NCBI RefSeq assembly: GCF_000519005.1
Contig: NZ_JAER01000020.1
Location: forward strand, 18,617-82,616
Direction: 5' to 3'
DNA from: Nocardioides sp. J54
Lineage (GTDB): Bacteria; Actinomycetota; Actinomycetes; Propionibacteriales; Nocardioidaceae
DNA: 64,000 nucleotides
Below are positions 45,550-54,210 of the stretch, in pieces. The stretch's first letter is position 1; each line of letters begins with the position of its first letter. Below the pieces are notes generated by a model. The model was not told where the DNA came from. It saw only the letters and a list, made by a program, of their open reading frames with translations, and did not search any database. Both the position numbers and the translations under genes were made by a program.

Positions 45550-46306
45550 CCCGGCACCACCTCACGTCAGGGTCGGAAGCATCACCGCTTACGACGAGCT
45601 GCGCCGAGCGCTCGGGGACCCCACGCTGGACCCCGAGCTGCTCGAGCGCGCCCTGACGCACCGCTCCTACGCCTACGAGAACGGTGGTCTTCCGACCAAC
45701 GAGAGGCTGGAGTTCCTCGGTGACTCGGTGCTCGGCGTCGTCGTCACCGAGACCCTCTACCTGAGCCACCCGGACCTCTCCGAGGGCCGGCTGGCCAAGC
45801 TGCGCGCGGCCGTCGTCAACGCCCGCGCCCTCGCCGGCGTCGCCCGCCAGATCGGTCTCGGCGCCCACATCAAGCTGGGCCGCGGCGAGGAGGCCACCGG
45901 CGGCCGGGACAAGGCGTCGATCCTGTCCGACACGGTCGAGGCCGTGATCGGCGCGATCCACCTCAGCGGCGGCATCGAGGTCTCCGCGGCCGTCGTGCAC
46001 CGCCTCTTCGACCCGCTGATCGAGGCCGCCTCGGCGCTCGGCGCCGGTCTCGACTGGAAGACCTCCCTGCAGGAGCTCTCCGCCGACCAGGGCCTGGGTG
46101 TCCCGGAGTACGTCATCGAGGACGACGGCCCCGACCACATGAAGACCTTCACCGCCCAGGTGCGCGTCGGCGGCAAGCTCTACGGCAACGGCCACGGCCG
46201 GTCGAAGAAGGAGGCCGAGCAGGGCGCCGCCGAGACGGCGTACGGCGAGATCGCCGCCTCCCTGGGCCTCGACTCCGACGGCAAGCCGCTGTCCGCCGGC
46301 AGCTGA
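45491..46306 (+). CDS. rnc: Ribonuclease III
   Basis: A double-strand-specific RNase for rRNA and mRNA processing. The signature [20 protein letters not shown] is followed by [20 protein letters not shown] with the second set of acidic residues, and a C-terminal dsRNA-binding domain ([40 protein letters not shown]). The start is a problem: homology begins near codon [10 protein letters not shown] at about 45585, but the only ATG, GTG or TTG upstream in frame is the GTG at 45491, inside rpmF. That makes 271 residues with about 30 odd N-terminal ones. An ATC start near 45582 after GTCGGAAGC is the alternative. Confidence 0.9.
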   Translation: MPAAPAASTARAPTAARSSDPAPPHVRVGSITAYDELRRALGDPTLDPELLERALTHRSYAYENGGLPTNERLEFLGDSVLGVVVTETLYLSHPDLSEGRLAKLRAAVVNARALAGVARQIGLGAHIKLGRGEEATGGRDKASILSDTVEAVIGAIHLSGGIEVSAAVVHRLFDPLIEAASALGAGLDWKTSLQELSADQGLGVPEYVIEDDGPDHMKTFTAQVRVGGKLYGNGHGRSKKEAEQGAAETAYGEIAASLGLDSDGKPLSAGS

Positions 46307-46319
46307 CCCCGGAGCCGCG

Positions 46320-47186
46320 TTGCCCGAGCTCCCCGAGGTCGAGGTCGTCCGAGCCGGCCTCGAGCGCCACGTCACCGGCGCCACGATCACCCTCGTCGAG
46401 GTCCTCCACGACCGCCCGGTGCGTCGGCACCCCGGCGGCGCCTCCGGCTTCGCCGCCGCGCTGACCGGCCGCCGCATCGAGGGCGCCCGCCGCCGCGGCA
46501 AGTACCTCTGGCTGCCGCTCGACAACGGCGACGCCATCCTCGGGCACCTCGGCATGAGCGGCCAGCTGCTCGTGCAGCCGGTCGACGCCCCGCCCGAGCG
46601 GCACCTGCGGGTGCGCCTCGCCCTCGCCGGCACCGAGCACGGTCGCGAGCTGCGCTTCGTCGACCAGCGGATGTTCGGCGGCCTGTCGGTGTCGGTCGGC
46701 GGCGCGGACCTGCCGCCCGAGATCGCCCACATCGCCCGCGACCCGCTCGACCCGGAGTTCGACGACGCCGCCTTCGTCGCCCGGCTGCGCAAGCGGAGCT
46801 CGGCCGTGAAGCGCCTGCTGCTCGACCAGACCCTTGTCTCCGGCGTCGGCAACATCTACGCCGACGAGGCGCTGTGGCGCACCGGCCTGCACGGGGAGCG
46901 GCCCGGCGACCGGCTGACCCGGGCGCAGGCACTCGCGCTGCTCGGCCACGCCCGCCACGTGATGAACGAGGCGCTCGCCCAGGGCGGGACGTCCTTCGAC
47001 GCGCTCTACGTCAACGTCAACGGCGAGTCCGGCTACTTCGACCGCTCGCTGCACGCCTACGGCCGCGAGGACGAGCCCTGCGACCGGTGCGGGACGGCCA
47101 TCCGGCGGGTGCGGTTCATGAACCGCTCGTCGTACTTCTGCCCGCGCTGCCAGCCGGTCCCGCGCCGGCGCCGGAGCACCTCCTGA
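46320..47186 (+). CDS. mutM: Formamidopyrimidine-DNA glycosylase
   Basis: A 288-residue base-excision enzyme removing 8-oxoguanine. The catalytic N-terminal Pro-Glu is in [17 protein letters not shown], so a TTG start at 46320 is required (Met is removed). The helix-two-turn-helix [13 protein letters not shown] and a C-terminal zinc finger ([11 protein letters not shown], then YFCPRCQ) are intact. It follows rnc by 13 bases, as in M. tuberculosis (rnc-fpg). Confidence 0.96.
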   Translation: MPELPEVEVVRAGLERHVTGATITLVEVLHDRPVRRHPGGASGFAAALTGRRIEGARRRGKYLWLPLDNGDAILGHLGMSGQLLVQPVDAPPERHLRVRLALAGTEHGRELRFVDQRMFGGLSVSVGGADLPPEIAHIARDPLDPEFDDAAFVARLRKRSSAVKRLLLDQTLVSGVGNIYADEALWRTGLHGERPGDRLTRAQALALLGHARHVMNEALAQGGTSFDALYVNVNGESGYFDRSLHAYGREDEPCDRCGTAIRRVRFMNRSSYFCPRCQPVPRRRRSTS

Positions 47187-47295
47187 ACACCTGTCCGGAC
47201 GCCCCTCCAGCAGTTTGACCCAGAGCCGCTGAGGTGGGACTCTTGGAGACGGCCCCCAACGGGCTGCCCCCTCTCGAACCGGAAGGCTCAACTTC

Positions 47296-47493
47296 ATGGC
47301 CAAGGCGCTGATCGGTCACCTGAACAGCGACCTCCGCGACCCCCGTCTCGCCGTCGAGAACGCTCGTCTGCGCAACCGGGTCGCTGAGCTGGAGTCCCTC
47401 GTCCTCCGCCTGTCGGAGGAGAACGACAAGCTGATGTCGGCCCGTGCTGCCGAGATCCTGACGGGCGACGCCTCGGAGATGCAGCCCGCCTGA
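47296..47493 (+). CDS. Small coiled-coil protein of unknown function
   Basis: A 65-residue protein, mainly one amphipathic helix with heptad Leu/Val spacing (VENARLRNRVAELESLVLRL, then SEENDKLMSA). Composition, an ATG with GGAAGG ten bases upstream, and a following hairpin support a real gene. I do not recognise a family. It lies between mutM and smc, where actinobacteria often carry small lineage-specific genes. A TTGACC box at 47215-47220 could belong to its promoter. Confidence 0.72.
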   Translation: MAKALIGHLNSDLRDPRLAVENARLRNRVAELESLVLRLSEENDKLMSARAAEILTGDASEMQPA

Positions 47494-47542
47494 GTCGTCG
47501 ACTCCTGTGACGGCGACGCCGTCGCACCAGGTGAACCACACC

Positions 47543-47580
47543 ACGAACCACCCCCGCTGAGCGCGCGACGGGTGGTTCGT
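47543..47580 (+). terminator. Hairpin after the small coiled-coil gene
   Basis: ACGAACCACCC (47543-47553) pairs perfectly with GGGTGGTTCGT (47570-47580) around a 16-base loop. No T-run follows, so termination is only probable. The 323-base gap to smc also holds a TAGCCT box (47714-47719), the likely smc promoter, and no other gene. Confidence 0.5.
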
Positions 47581-47816
47581 CCGTCCTCGGGGGAGTGCCT
47601 CTCGTGAGCCGCGTGCTCGACGCCGTGGCGCCGCCGCGCCTTGGTCCAGACTTCCGCTGGCTGCTCGCCTCGACGACGACACACGGATGCACGCTCCGGG
47701 CCCGGACGCGGGGTAGCCTGAGACGGCCGAGCTTCCCCCGCGACGGACGCCCCCTGTGGACCTGACAGGGTCGCCCCGTTGCGTCCGGTCCCGACGGAAC
47801 CGAGCAAGGAGCCTGC

Positions 47817-50800
47817 GTGTATCTGAAGAGCCTGACCCTCAAGGGGTTCAAGTCCTTCGCGTCCGCGACCACCCTCCAGCTCGAGCCCGGGATCACCTGC
47901 ATCGTCGGGCCCAACGGATCGGGCAAGTCCAACGTCGTCGACGCGCTCGCCTGGGTCATGGGCGAGGCCAGCGCCAAGAGCCTGCGCGGCGGCAAGATGG
48001 ACGACGTCATCTTCGCCGGCACCTCGGGCCGTCCGCCGCTCGGCCGCGCCGAGGTGGTGCTGACGATCGACAACTCCGACGGCGCCCTGCCGATCGAGTA
48101 CTCCGAGGTCACGATCAGCCGGACCATGTTCCGCACCGGCGGGTCGGAGTACGCCATCAACGGCACTCCCTGCCGCCTGCTCGACGTCCAGGAGCTGCTC
48201 AGCGACTCCGGCATCGGCCGCGAGATGCACGTCATCGTCGGCCAGGGCCAGCTGGACACGATCCTGCACGCGACGCCGGAGGACCGGCGCGGGTTCATCG
48301 AGGAGGCCGCCGGCGTCCTCAAGCACCGCAAGCGCAAGGAGAAGGCGCTGCGGAAGCTGGACTCGACCGAGGGCAACCTCAACCGGCTCAACGACCTGCT
48401 GAGCGAGATCCGCCGCCAGCTCAAGCCGCTCGGCCGGCAGGCCGAGGTCGCCCGCCGTGCCGCCACCGTCCAGGCCGACGTCCGCGACGCCCGGGCCCGC
48501 CTGCTCGCCGACGACCTGGTCACCGCCCGCACCGCGCTGGAGCAGGAGCTCGCCGACGAGAGCGTGCTCCTCACGCGTCGCGCCGAGGTCGAGGCCTCGA
48601 TCGCGACCGCCCGCGAGCAGGAGGCCCGTCTCGAGGCCGCACTGCGCGAGGACCTGCCCGCGCTGTCCGCGGCTCAGGAGACGCTGTCGTCGCTCAACGC
48701 GCTGCGCGAGCGCTTCCGCGGCACCCAGGGCCTGGCCGCCGAGCGGGTCCGCAACGCCGCCGGCGTCGCCGACGCCGAGGTGTCGCAGGGCCGCGACCCC
48801 GACGAGCTCGAGGCCGAGGCGGAGCGGGTCGCCGCCCAGGAGGCGGAGATCGCCGCCCTGGTCGCCGAGCAGCAGACCGCCCTGGAGGACGCCGTCCAGC
48901 ACCGCCGCGACGCCGAGGACGCCGCCGCCACCGAGGAGCGCCGCGTCGCCGCGCTGCTGCGCGCGGCTGCCGACCGTCGCGAGGGCCTCGCCCGCCTGCA
49001 CGGCCAGGTCAACACGCTCCGCTCCCGGGCCACCTCGGCCGAGGAGGAGATGGGCCGCCTCGAGGCCGCGCGCAAGGACGCCCTCGCCCGCGCCGAGAAG
49101 GCGCAGCGCGACTTCACCGCCCTGGAGACCCGGGTCGCCGGCCTCGACGCCGGCGAGGAGGGCCTGGACGCCGAGCACGAGGCGGCCGTCGCCGCCCTCG
49201 ACGACCTCGACGAGCGGCTCGCCAAGGTCCGCGAGGAGGCCCAGCAGGCCGACCGCGACAAGGCCGGGCTGAGCGCGCGCAAGGAGGCCCTCGAGCTGGG
49301 CCTCAACCGCAAGGACGGCGCCGGCGCCCTCCTCGCGGCCACCGACACCGTCTCCGGCCTGCTCGGCTCCGTGGCCGCCCTGGTCACCGTCCGCTCCGGC
49401 TACGAGGGCGCGGTCGCCGCCGCCCTCGGCGCCGCCGCGGACGCGGTCGCGGTCACCGACGCCGACGCAGCCGTGTCCGCCATCGACCACCTCAAGGCCG
49501 ACGACCTGGGCCGGGCCGGGCTCCTGCTCGGCGGGGGAGCGACCGAGGACGTCGCCGCCTGGCCCGCGCTGCCGCCCGGCACGACGTACGCCAGCCAGGT
49601 CGTCGAGTGCCCCGCCCAGGTGCGCCCCGCCCTGGACCGCCTGCTGCGCAAGGTCGCCGTCGTCGACGACCTCCCCGCCGCGCGGGCCCTCGTCGCCGAC
49701 CTGCCCGACGTCGTCGCGGTCACCCGCGACGGCGACCTGCTCGGCGCCCACTTCGCCTCCGGCGGCTCCCAGTCCACCCAGAGCCTGATCGAGGTGCAGG
49801 CCGCCGTCGACGAGGCCGCGGAGGCGCTCGCGGAGGCCGTCGCCGCCTCGGAGCGCCTCGCCTTCGACCTCTCCCGGCTGGAGGCGGAGCGCGCCGAGGC
49901 GCAGCAGCGCGTCGACGTCGCCCTCGCGAAGCTCCACGAGTCCGACGCCACCCTCGCCGCCGTGGCCGAGGAGCTGGGCCAGCACGGTTCGCTCGCCCGC
50001 GCCGCGCGTGCCGAGGCCGAGCGCCTCACCGAGGCGATCAGCCAGGCCGAGAACGCCCGCGAGCAGGCGCTGGTCGGCCTCGCCGAGCTCGAGCAGCGCC
50101 TGGCCGCCGCCGAGGAGGACGGCGGCGAGGAGGAGCCGGACACGACCGAGCAGGAGCGCCTCGTCGAGGCCACCCGCGCCGCCCGGCAGGCCGAGATGGA
50201 GGCGCGCCTGGCGTTGCGCACCTCCGAGGAGCGCGCCCGGGCCCTGCACGGCCGGGTCGACCAGATGCGGAAGGCCGCCGAGGCCGAGCGCGTCGCCCGG
50301 GCCCGCGCCGCCGAGCGGCGCGCCCGCCTGCTCGCCGAGGGCCGGGCCGGCGAGGCGGTCGCCAGCGCTGCCACCTACGTGCTCGCCCGGCTCGAGGCCT
50401 CCGTGGCACTCGCGGCCGAGCGTCGCCAGGCCGTCGAGGACTCCCGCCGCGGCCGCGAGCAGGAGCTGATGGGCGTGCGGCAGGCCCTGCGCGACCTCGG
50501 CAAGGAGCTCGAGGAGCTGGTCAGCTCGGTCCACCGCGACGAGATGGCCCGCGCCCAGCAGCGGATGAAGATCGAGCAGATCGAGACCAAGGCGCTCGAG
50601 GAGCTGGGCCTCGAGCCCGAGACCCTCGTCGCGGACTACGGCCCGGACCAGCCGGTGCCCGTCCTCGAGCCCCCGGCAGCGGAGGGTGAGGGCGACGGTG
50701 AGGGCGACGGTGGCGAGGCGGAGCCGCGCACGGTGCCGTTCGTCCGCGAGGAGCAGGTCAAGCGGCTGCGCACCGCCGAGAAGGCGCTGAGCATGCTCGG

Positions 50801-51404
50801 CAAGGTCAACCCGCTGGCGCTGGAGGAGTTCTCGGCGATGGAGGAGCGCCACCAGTTCCTCTCCGAGCAGCTCGAGGACCTGCGCCAGACCCGCAAGGAC
50901 CTCCTCGACATCGTCAAGGACGTCGACGCCCGCGTGGAGCAGGTCTTCACCGAGGCCTACGCCGACGTCACCAGGGCCTTCGACGAGACCTTCGCCCGCC
51001 TCTTCCCGGGTGGCGAGGGCCGGCTGGTGCTCACCGACCCCTCCGACATGCTCACCACCGGCGTCGAGGTCGAGGCCCGCCCGCCGGGCAAGAAGGTCAA
51101 GCGGCTCTCCCTGCTCTCCGGCGGCGAGCGCTCGCTGGTCGCGGTCGCGTTCCTGGTCGCGCTGTTCAAGGCCCGTCCCTCGCCGTTCTACATCCTCGAC
51201 GAGGTCGAGGCGGCCCTCGACGACACCAACCTGGGGCGCCTGCTGGAGATCTACGAGGAGCTGCGCGAGAACTCCCAGCTGCTCGTGATCACCCACCAGA
51301 AGCGCACGATGGAGGTCGGTGACGCGCTCTACGGCGTCACCATGCGCGGCGACGGCGTGTCGGCCGTGATCAGCCAGCGGCTGCGGGACACCGAGCCGGC
51401 ATGA
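47817..51404 (+). CDS. smc: Chromosome segregation protein SMC
   Basis: An 1195-residue SMC ATPase that organises and segregates the chromosome. Walker A is VGPNGSGKSNVVDALAWVMG near residue 32. Two long coiled coils (about 170-480 and 640-950) flank a hinge near 500-620 (SGLLGSVAALVTVRSGYEGA). The C-terminal head has signature LSLLSGGERSLVAVAFL and Walker B FYILDEVEAALDD. The GTG start has AAGGAG seven bases upstream. A Gly/Glu/Asp-rich linker precedes the C-terminal head. The thioesterase gene overlaps its stop by four bases. Confidence 0.97.
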   Translation: MYLKSLTLKGFKSFASATTLQLEPGITCIVGPNGSGKSNVVDALAWVMGEASAKSLRGGKMDDVIFAGTSGRPPLGRAEVVLTIDNSDGALPIEYSEVTISRTMFRTGGSEYAINGTPCRLLDVQELLSDSGIGREMHVIVGQGQLDTILHATPEDRRGFIEEAAGVLKHRKRKEKALRKLDSTEGNLNRLNDLLSEIRRQLKPLGRQAEVARRAATVQADVRDARARLLADDLVTARTALEQELADESVLLTRRAEVEASIATAREQEARLEAALREDLPALSAAQETLSSLNALRERFRGTQGLAAERVRNAAGVADAEVSQGRDPDELEAEAERVAAQEAEIAALVAEQQTALEDAVQHRRDAEDAAATEERRVAALLRAAADRREGLARLHGQVNTLRSRATSAEEEMGRLEAARKDALARAEKAQRDFTALETRVAGLDAGEEGLDAEHEAAVAALDDLDERLAKVREEAQQADRDKAGLSARKEALELGLNRKDGAGALLAATDTVSGLLGSVAALVTVRSGYEGAVAAALGAAADAVAVTDADAAVSAIDHLKADDLGRAGLLLGGGATEDVAAWPALPPGTTYASQVVECPAQVRPALDRLLRKVAVVDDLPAARALVADLPDVVAVTRDGDLLGAHFASGGSQSTQSLIEVQAAVDEAAEALAEAVAASERLAFDLSRLEAERAEAQQRVDVALAKLHESDATLAAVAEELGQHGSLARAARAEAERLTEAISQAENAREQALVGLAELEQRLAAAEEDGGEEEPDTTEQERLVEATRAARQAEMEARLALRTSEERARALHGRVDQMRKAAEAERVARARAAERRARLLAEGRAGEAVASAATYVLARLEASVALAAERRQAVEDSRRGREQELMGVRQALRDLGKELEELVSSVHRDEMARAQQRMKIEQIETKALEELGLEPETLVADYGPDQPVPVLEPPAAEGEGDGEGDGGEAEPRTVPFVREEQVKRLRTAEKALSMLGKVNPLALEEFSAMEERHQFLSEQLEDLRQTRKDLLDIVKDVDARVEQVFTEAYADVTRAFDETFARLFPGGEGRLVLTDPSDMLTTGVEVEARPPGKKVKRLSLLSGGERSLVAVAFLVALFKARPSPFYILDEVEAALDDTNLGRLLEIYEELRENSQLLVITHQKRTMEVGDALYGVTMRGDGVSAVISQRLRDTEPA

Positions 51405-51847
51405 GCGAGCCCGACCGCAGCCGGCCCACCCGGTCGTCGTACCGCGCCTGGCGCACGGCGACCACCCGGTGGTCCGACGACGACGTCTACGGCCACCTCA
51501 ACAACGCCCGCTACTTCGACCTCATCGACACCGCGGTCAACGTGCACCTGCACGAGGCGACCGGCACCGACATCCGCACGTTGCCCGCCATCGGCGTCGT
51601 CGCCGAGGTGTCCTGCCGCTACTTCGCGGAGATGGGCTACCCCCGCCCGATCGAGATGGGCCTCGCCGTCGAGCGGCTCGGCCGGTCCTCGGTCGTCTAC
51701 CGCGTCGGCCTCTTCCAGGGCGAGGGCGACGTCGCCTGCGCCGAGGGCCGCTTCGTGCACGTCTACGTCGACAACACCGACCCGTCCCGCCCGGTCACCC
51801 CGGTCCCGGACGTGGTCCGCGAGGCCGTCGCCCCGCTCGTCGTGTGA
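51401..51847 (+). CDS. Acyl-CoA thioesterase, 4HBT hotdog family
   Basis: A 148-residue single-hotdog thioesterase. The catalytic region is RWSDDDVYGHLNNARYFDLI with the Asp typical of 4-hydroxybenzoyl-CoA thioesterases, followed by VSCRYFAEMGYPRPIEMGLA. It would hydrolyse short acyl- or aryl-CoA esters; the substrate is unknown. The ATG overlaps the smc stop by four bases, so it is translated from the smc message. Confidence 0.88.
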   Translation: MSEPDRSRPTRSSYRAWRTATTRWSDDDVYGHLNNARYFDLIDTAVNVHLHEATGTDIRTLPAIGVVAEVSCRYFAEMGYPRPIEMGLAVERLGRSSVVYRVGLFQGEGDVACAEGRFVHVYVDNTDPSRPVTPVPDVVREAVAPLVV

Positions 51848-51960
51848 CCTCTGCCGCACGCCGGGCGCGTGCGCTGGCGCCGATGCGGCCCCGGTTGGGG
51901 CAGCGAGGCAGGATGGGGGACGACCGACCGACACGCCCCGATCCCTCTCGGAGGACCTGA

Positions 51961-52149
51961 GTGCTCTTCGTCCTGCTGGCCGTCCTGTTCAGCCTGGTCG
52001 TCTCCGCCGCCGTGGTGCTCTACGTGGCCTACCCGCACCGCGGGGAGCAGGTCCCGGGTGTCCCGTGGCTCGGCGACGCGATGGCCAGGGCCGCCGGTGC
52101 CGCACCGGTCATCGACGACGAGGAGCGTGACCTGCTGCGCATGCAGTAG
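51961..52149 (+). CDS. Small single-pass membrane protein
   Basis: A 62-residue protein with one N-terminal membrane segment (FVLLAVLFSLVVSAAVVLYV), then a short cytoplasmic or external tail containing VPGVPWLGDAMARA and ending in a charged EERDLLRMQ. The GTG start follows GGAGGACCTGA. I do not recognise a family. It lies 55 bases before ftsY, whose product also begins with a membrane helix, so a role at the membrane-targeting site is possible but unproved. Confidence 0.72.
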   Translation: MLFVLLAVLFSLVVSAAVVLYVAYPHRGEQVPGVPWLGDAMARAAGAAPVIDDEERDLLRMQ

Positions 52150-52203
52150 GGAACCGGCCCGCGCGATTCCGGGCTGCCCGGGGCGGGCTGGTTGGATGGC
52201 CCC

Positions 52204-53352
52204 ATGGAGTGGATCTACCTGGTCATCGGCATCGCCGTCGTCGGCGTGCTCGCGATCGCCGGCCTCGTCACCACGCGGGCGCGCCGCCCGCGCCGCCTGC
52301 CGCAGGAGCCGCCCACCGAGGCGATCACCCCGACCCCCACGGTCGAGGCGCCGACCGCCCCGCCGACCGTCGAGGTCGAGCCGGAGGCACCGGCCGAGCC
52401 CGTCGTCGAGCCCGGGGCACCTGCCCTCGAGAAGCCGGAGAAGCCGGCCTCGCGCCTGGTCCGGCTGCGCCAGCGGCTCGCCGGCTCCAACGCGCTCGGC
52501 CGCGGCCTGCTCGGCCTGCTGAGCCGCGAGAAGCTGGACGAGGACACCTGGGAGGCCATCGAGGACCTCCTCATCGGCGCCGACATCGGCGTCGCCCCGA
52601 CCCAGGAGCTGGTCGAGAAGCTCCGCACCCGGCTGCGCGTCGAGGGTGGCCAGGCGCCCGACGTCCGCACCGTGCTCCGTGAGGAGCTGATCGAGCTCGT
52701 CGACCCGAGCCTCGACCGGAGCCTCAACGTCAGCGGTGAGGGGGAGACCCCCGGCGTCGTCCTCGTCGTCGGCGTCAACGGCACCGGCAAGACCACGACC
52801 GTCGGCAAGATCGCCCGGATCCTCGTCGCCGACGAGCGCTCCGCGCTGCTCGCCGCCGCCGACACCTTCCGCGCCGCCGCGGCCGACCAGCTCTCCACCT
52901 GGGGCGAGCGGGTCGGCGTCGAGGTCGTGCGCGGGCCCGAGGGCGGCGACCCCGCCTCCGTCGCCTTCGACGCGGTCAAGCAGGGCGTCGAGCGCGGCGT
53001 CGACACCGTGGTCGTCGACACCGCCGGCCGCCTGCAGAACAAGCAGGGCCTGATGGACGAGCTCGGCAAGGTCAAGCGGGTCATCGAGAAGCAGGCCCCG
53101 GTCACCGAGGTGCTGCTCGTCCTCGACGCCACCACCGGCCAGAACGGCCTGATCCAGGCCAAGGTCTTCTCCGAGGTCGTCGACGTCACCGGCATCGCGC
53201 TCACCAAGCTCGACGGCTCCGCCAAGGGCGGCATCGTGGTCGCCGTGCAGCGCCAGCTCGGCGTCCCGGTCAAGCTCGTCGGCCTGGGCGAGGGCCCGGA
53301 CGACCTGGCGCCCTTCGACCCGGCCGCCTTCGTCGACGCGCTGCTCGGCTGA
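52204..53352 (+). CDS. ftsY: Signal recognition particle receptor FtsY
   Basis: A 382-residue SRP receptor GTPase. Unlike E. coli FtsY it begins with a membrane helix (MEWIYLVIGIAVVGVLAIAG), as in other actinobacteria, followed by a Pro/Glu-rich linker (residues 30-85). The NG domain has GVNGTGKTTTVGKIA, DTAGRLQNKQGLMDEL and ALTKLDGSAKGG. It docks ribosome-SRP complexes at the membrane; its partner Ffh is encoded 6 kb away. In M. tuberculosis an ammonium transporter gene follows; here it is missing. Confidence 0.97.
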   Translation: MEWIYLVIGIAVVGVLAIAGLVTTRARRPRRLPQEPPTEAITPTPTVEAPTAPPTVEVEPEAPAEPVVEPGAPALEKPEKPASRLVRLRQRLAGSNALGRGLLGLLSREKLDEDTWEAIEDLLIGADIGVAPTQELVEKLRTRLRVEGGQAPDVRTVLREELIELVDPSLDRSLNVSGEGETPGVVLVVGVNGTGKTTTVGKIARILVADERSALLAAADTFRAAAADQLSTWGERVGVEVVRGPEGGDPASVAFDAVKQGVERGVDTVVVDTAGRLQNKQGLMDELGKVKRVIEKQAPVTEVLLVLDATTGQNGLIQAKVFSEVVDVTGIALTKLDGSAKGGIVVAVQRQLGVPVKLVGLGEGPDDLAPFDPAAFVDALLG

Positions 53353-53384
53353 CGGACCCCGCCCCGCGGGGCCGTCATCGGCAC

Positions 53385-54191
<807 letters not shown>

Positions 54192-54210
54192 GCCACCCCT
54201 CCGCCACGCC

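Noticed and set aside
47316..51296. 1326-codon open frame on the minus strand opposite smc
   Set aside because: It mirrors the smc codons in a very GC-rich gene, has Arg/Ala/Gly/Leu-rich random composition and no domains. smc on the plus strand is unmistakable.
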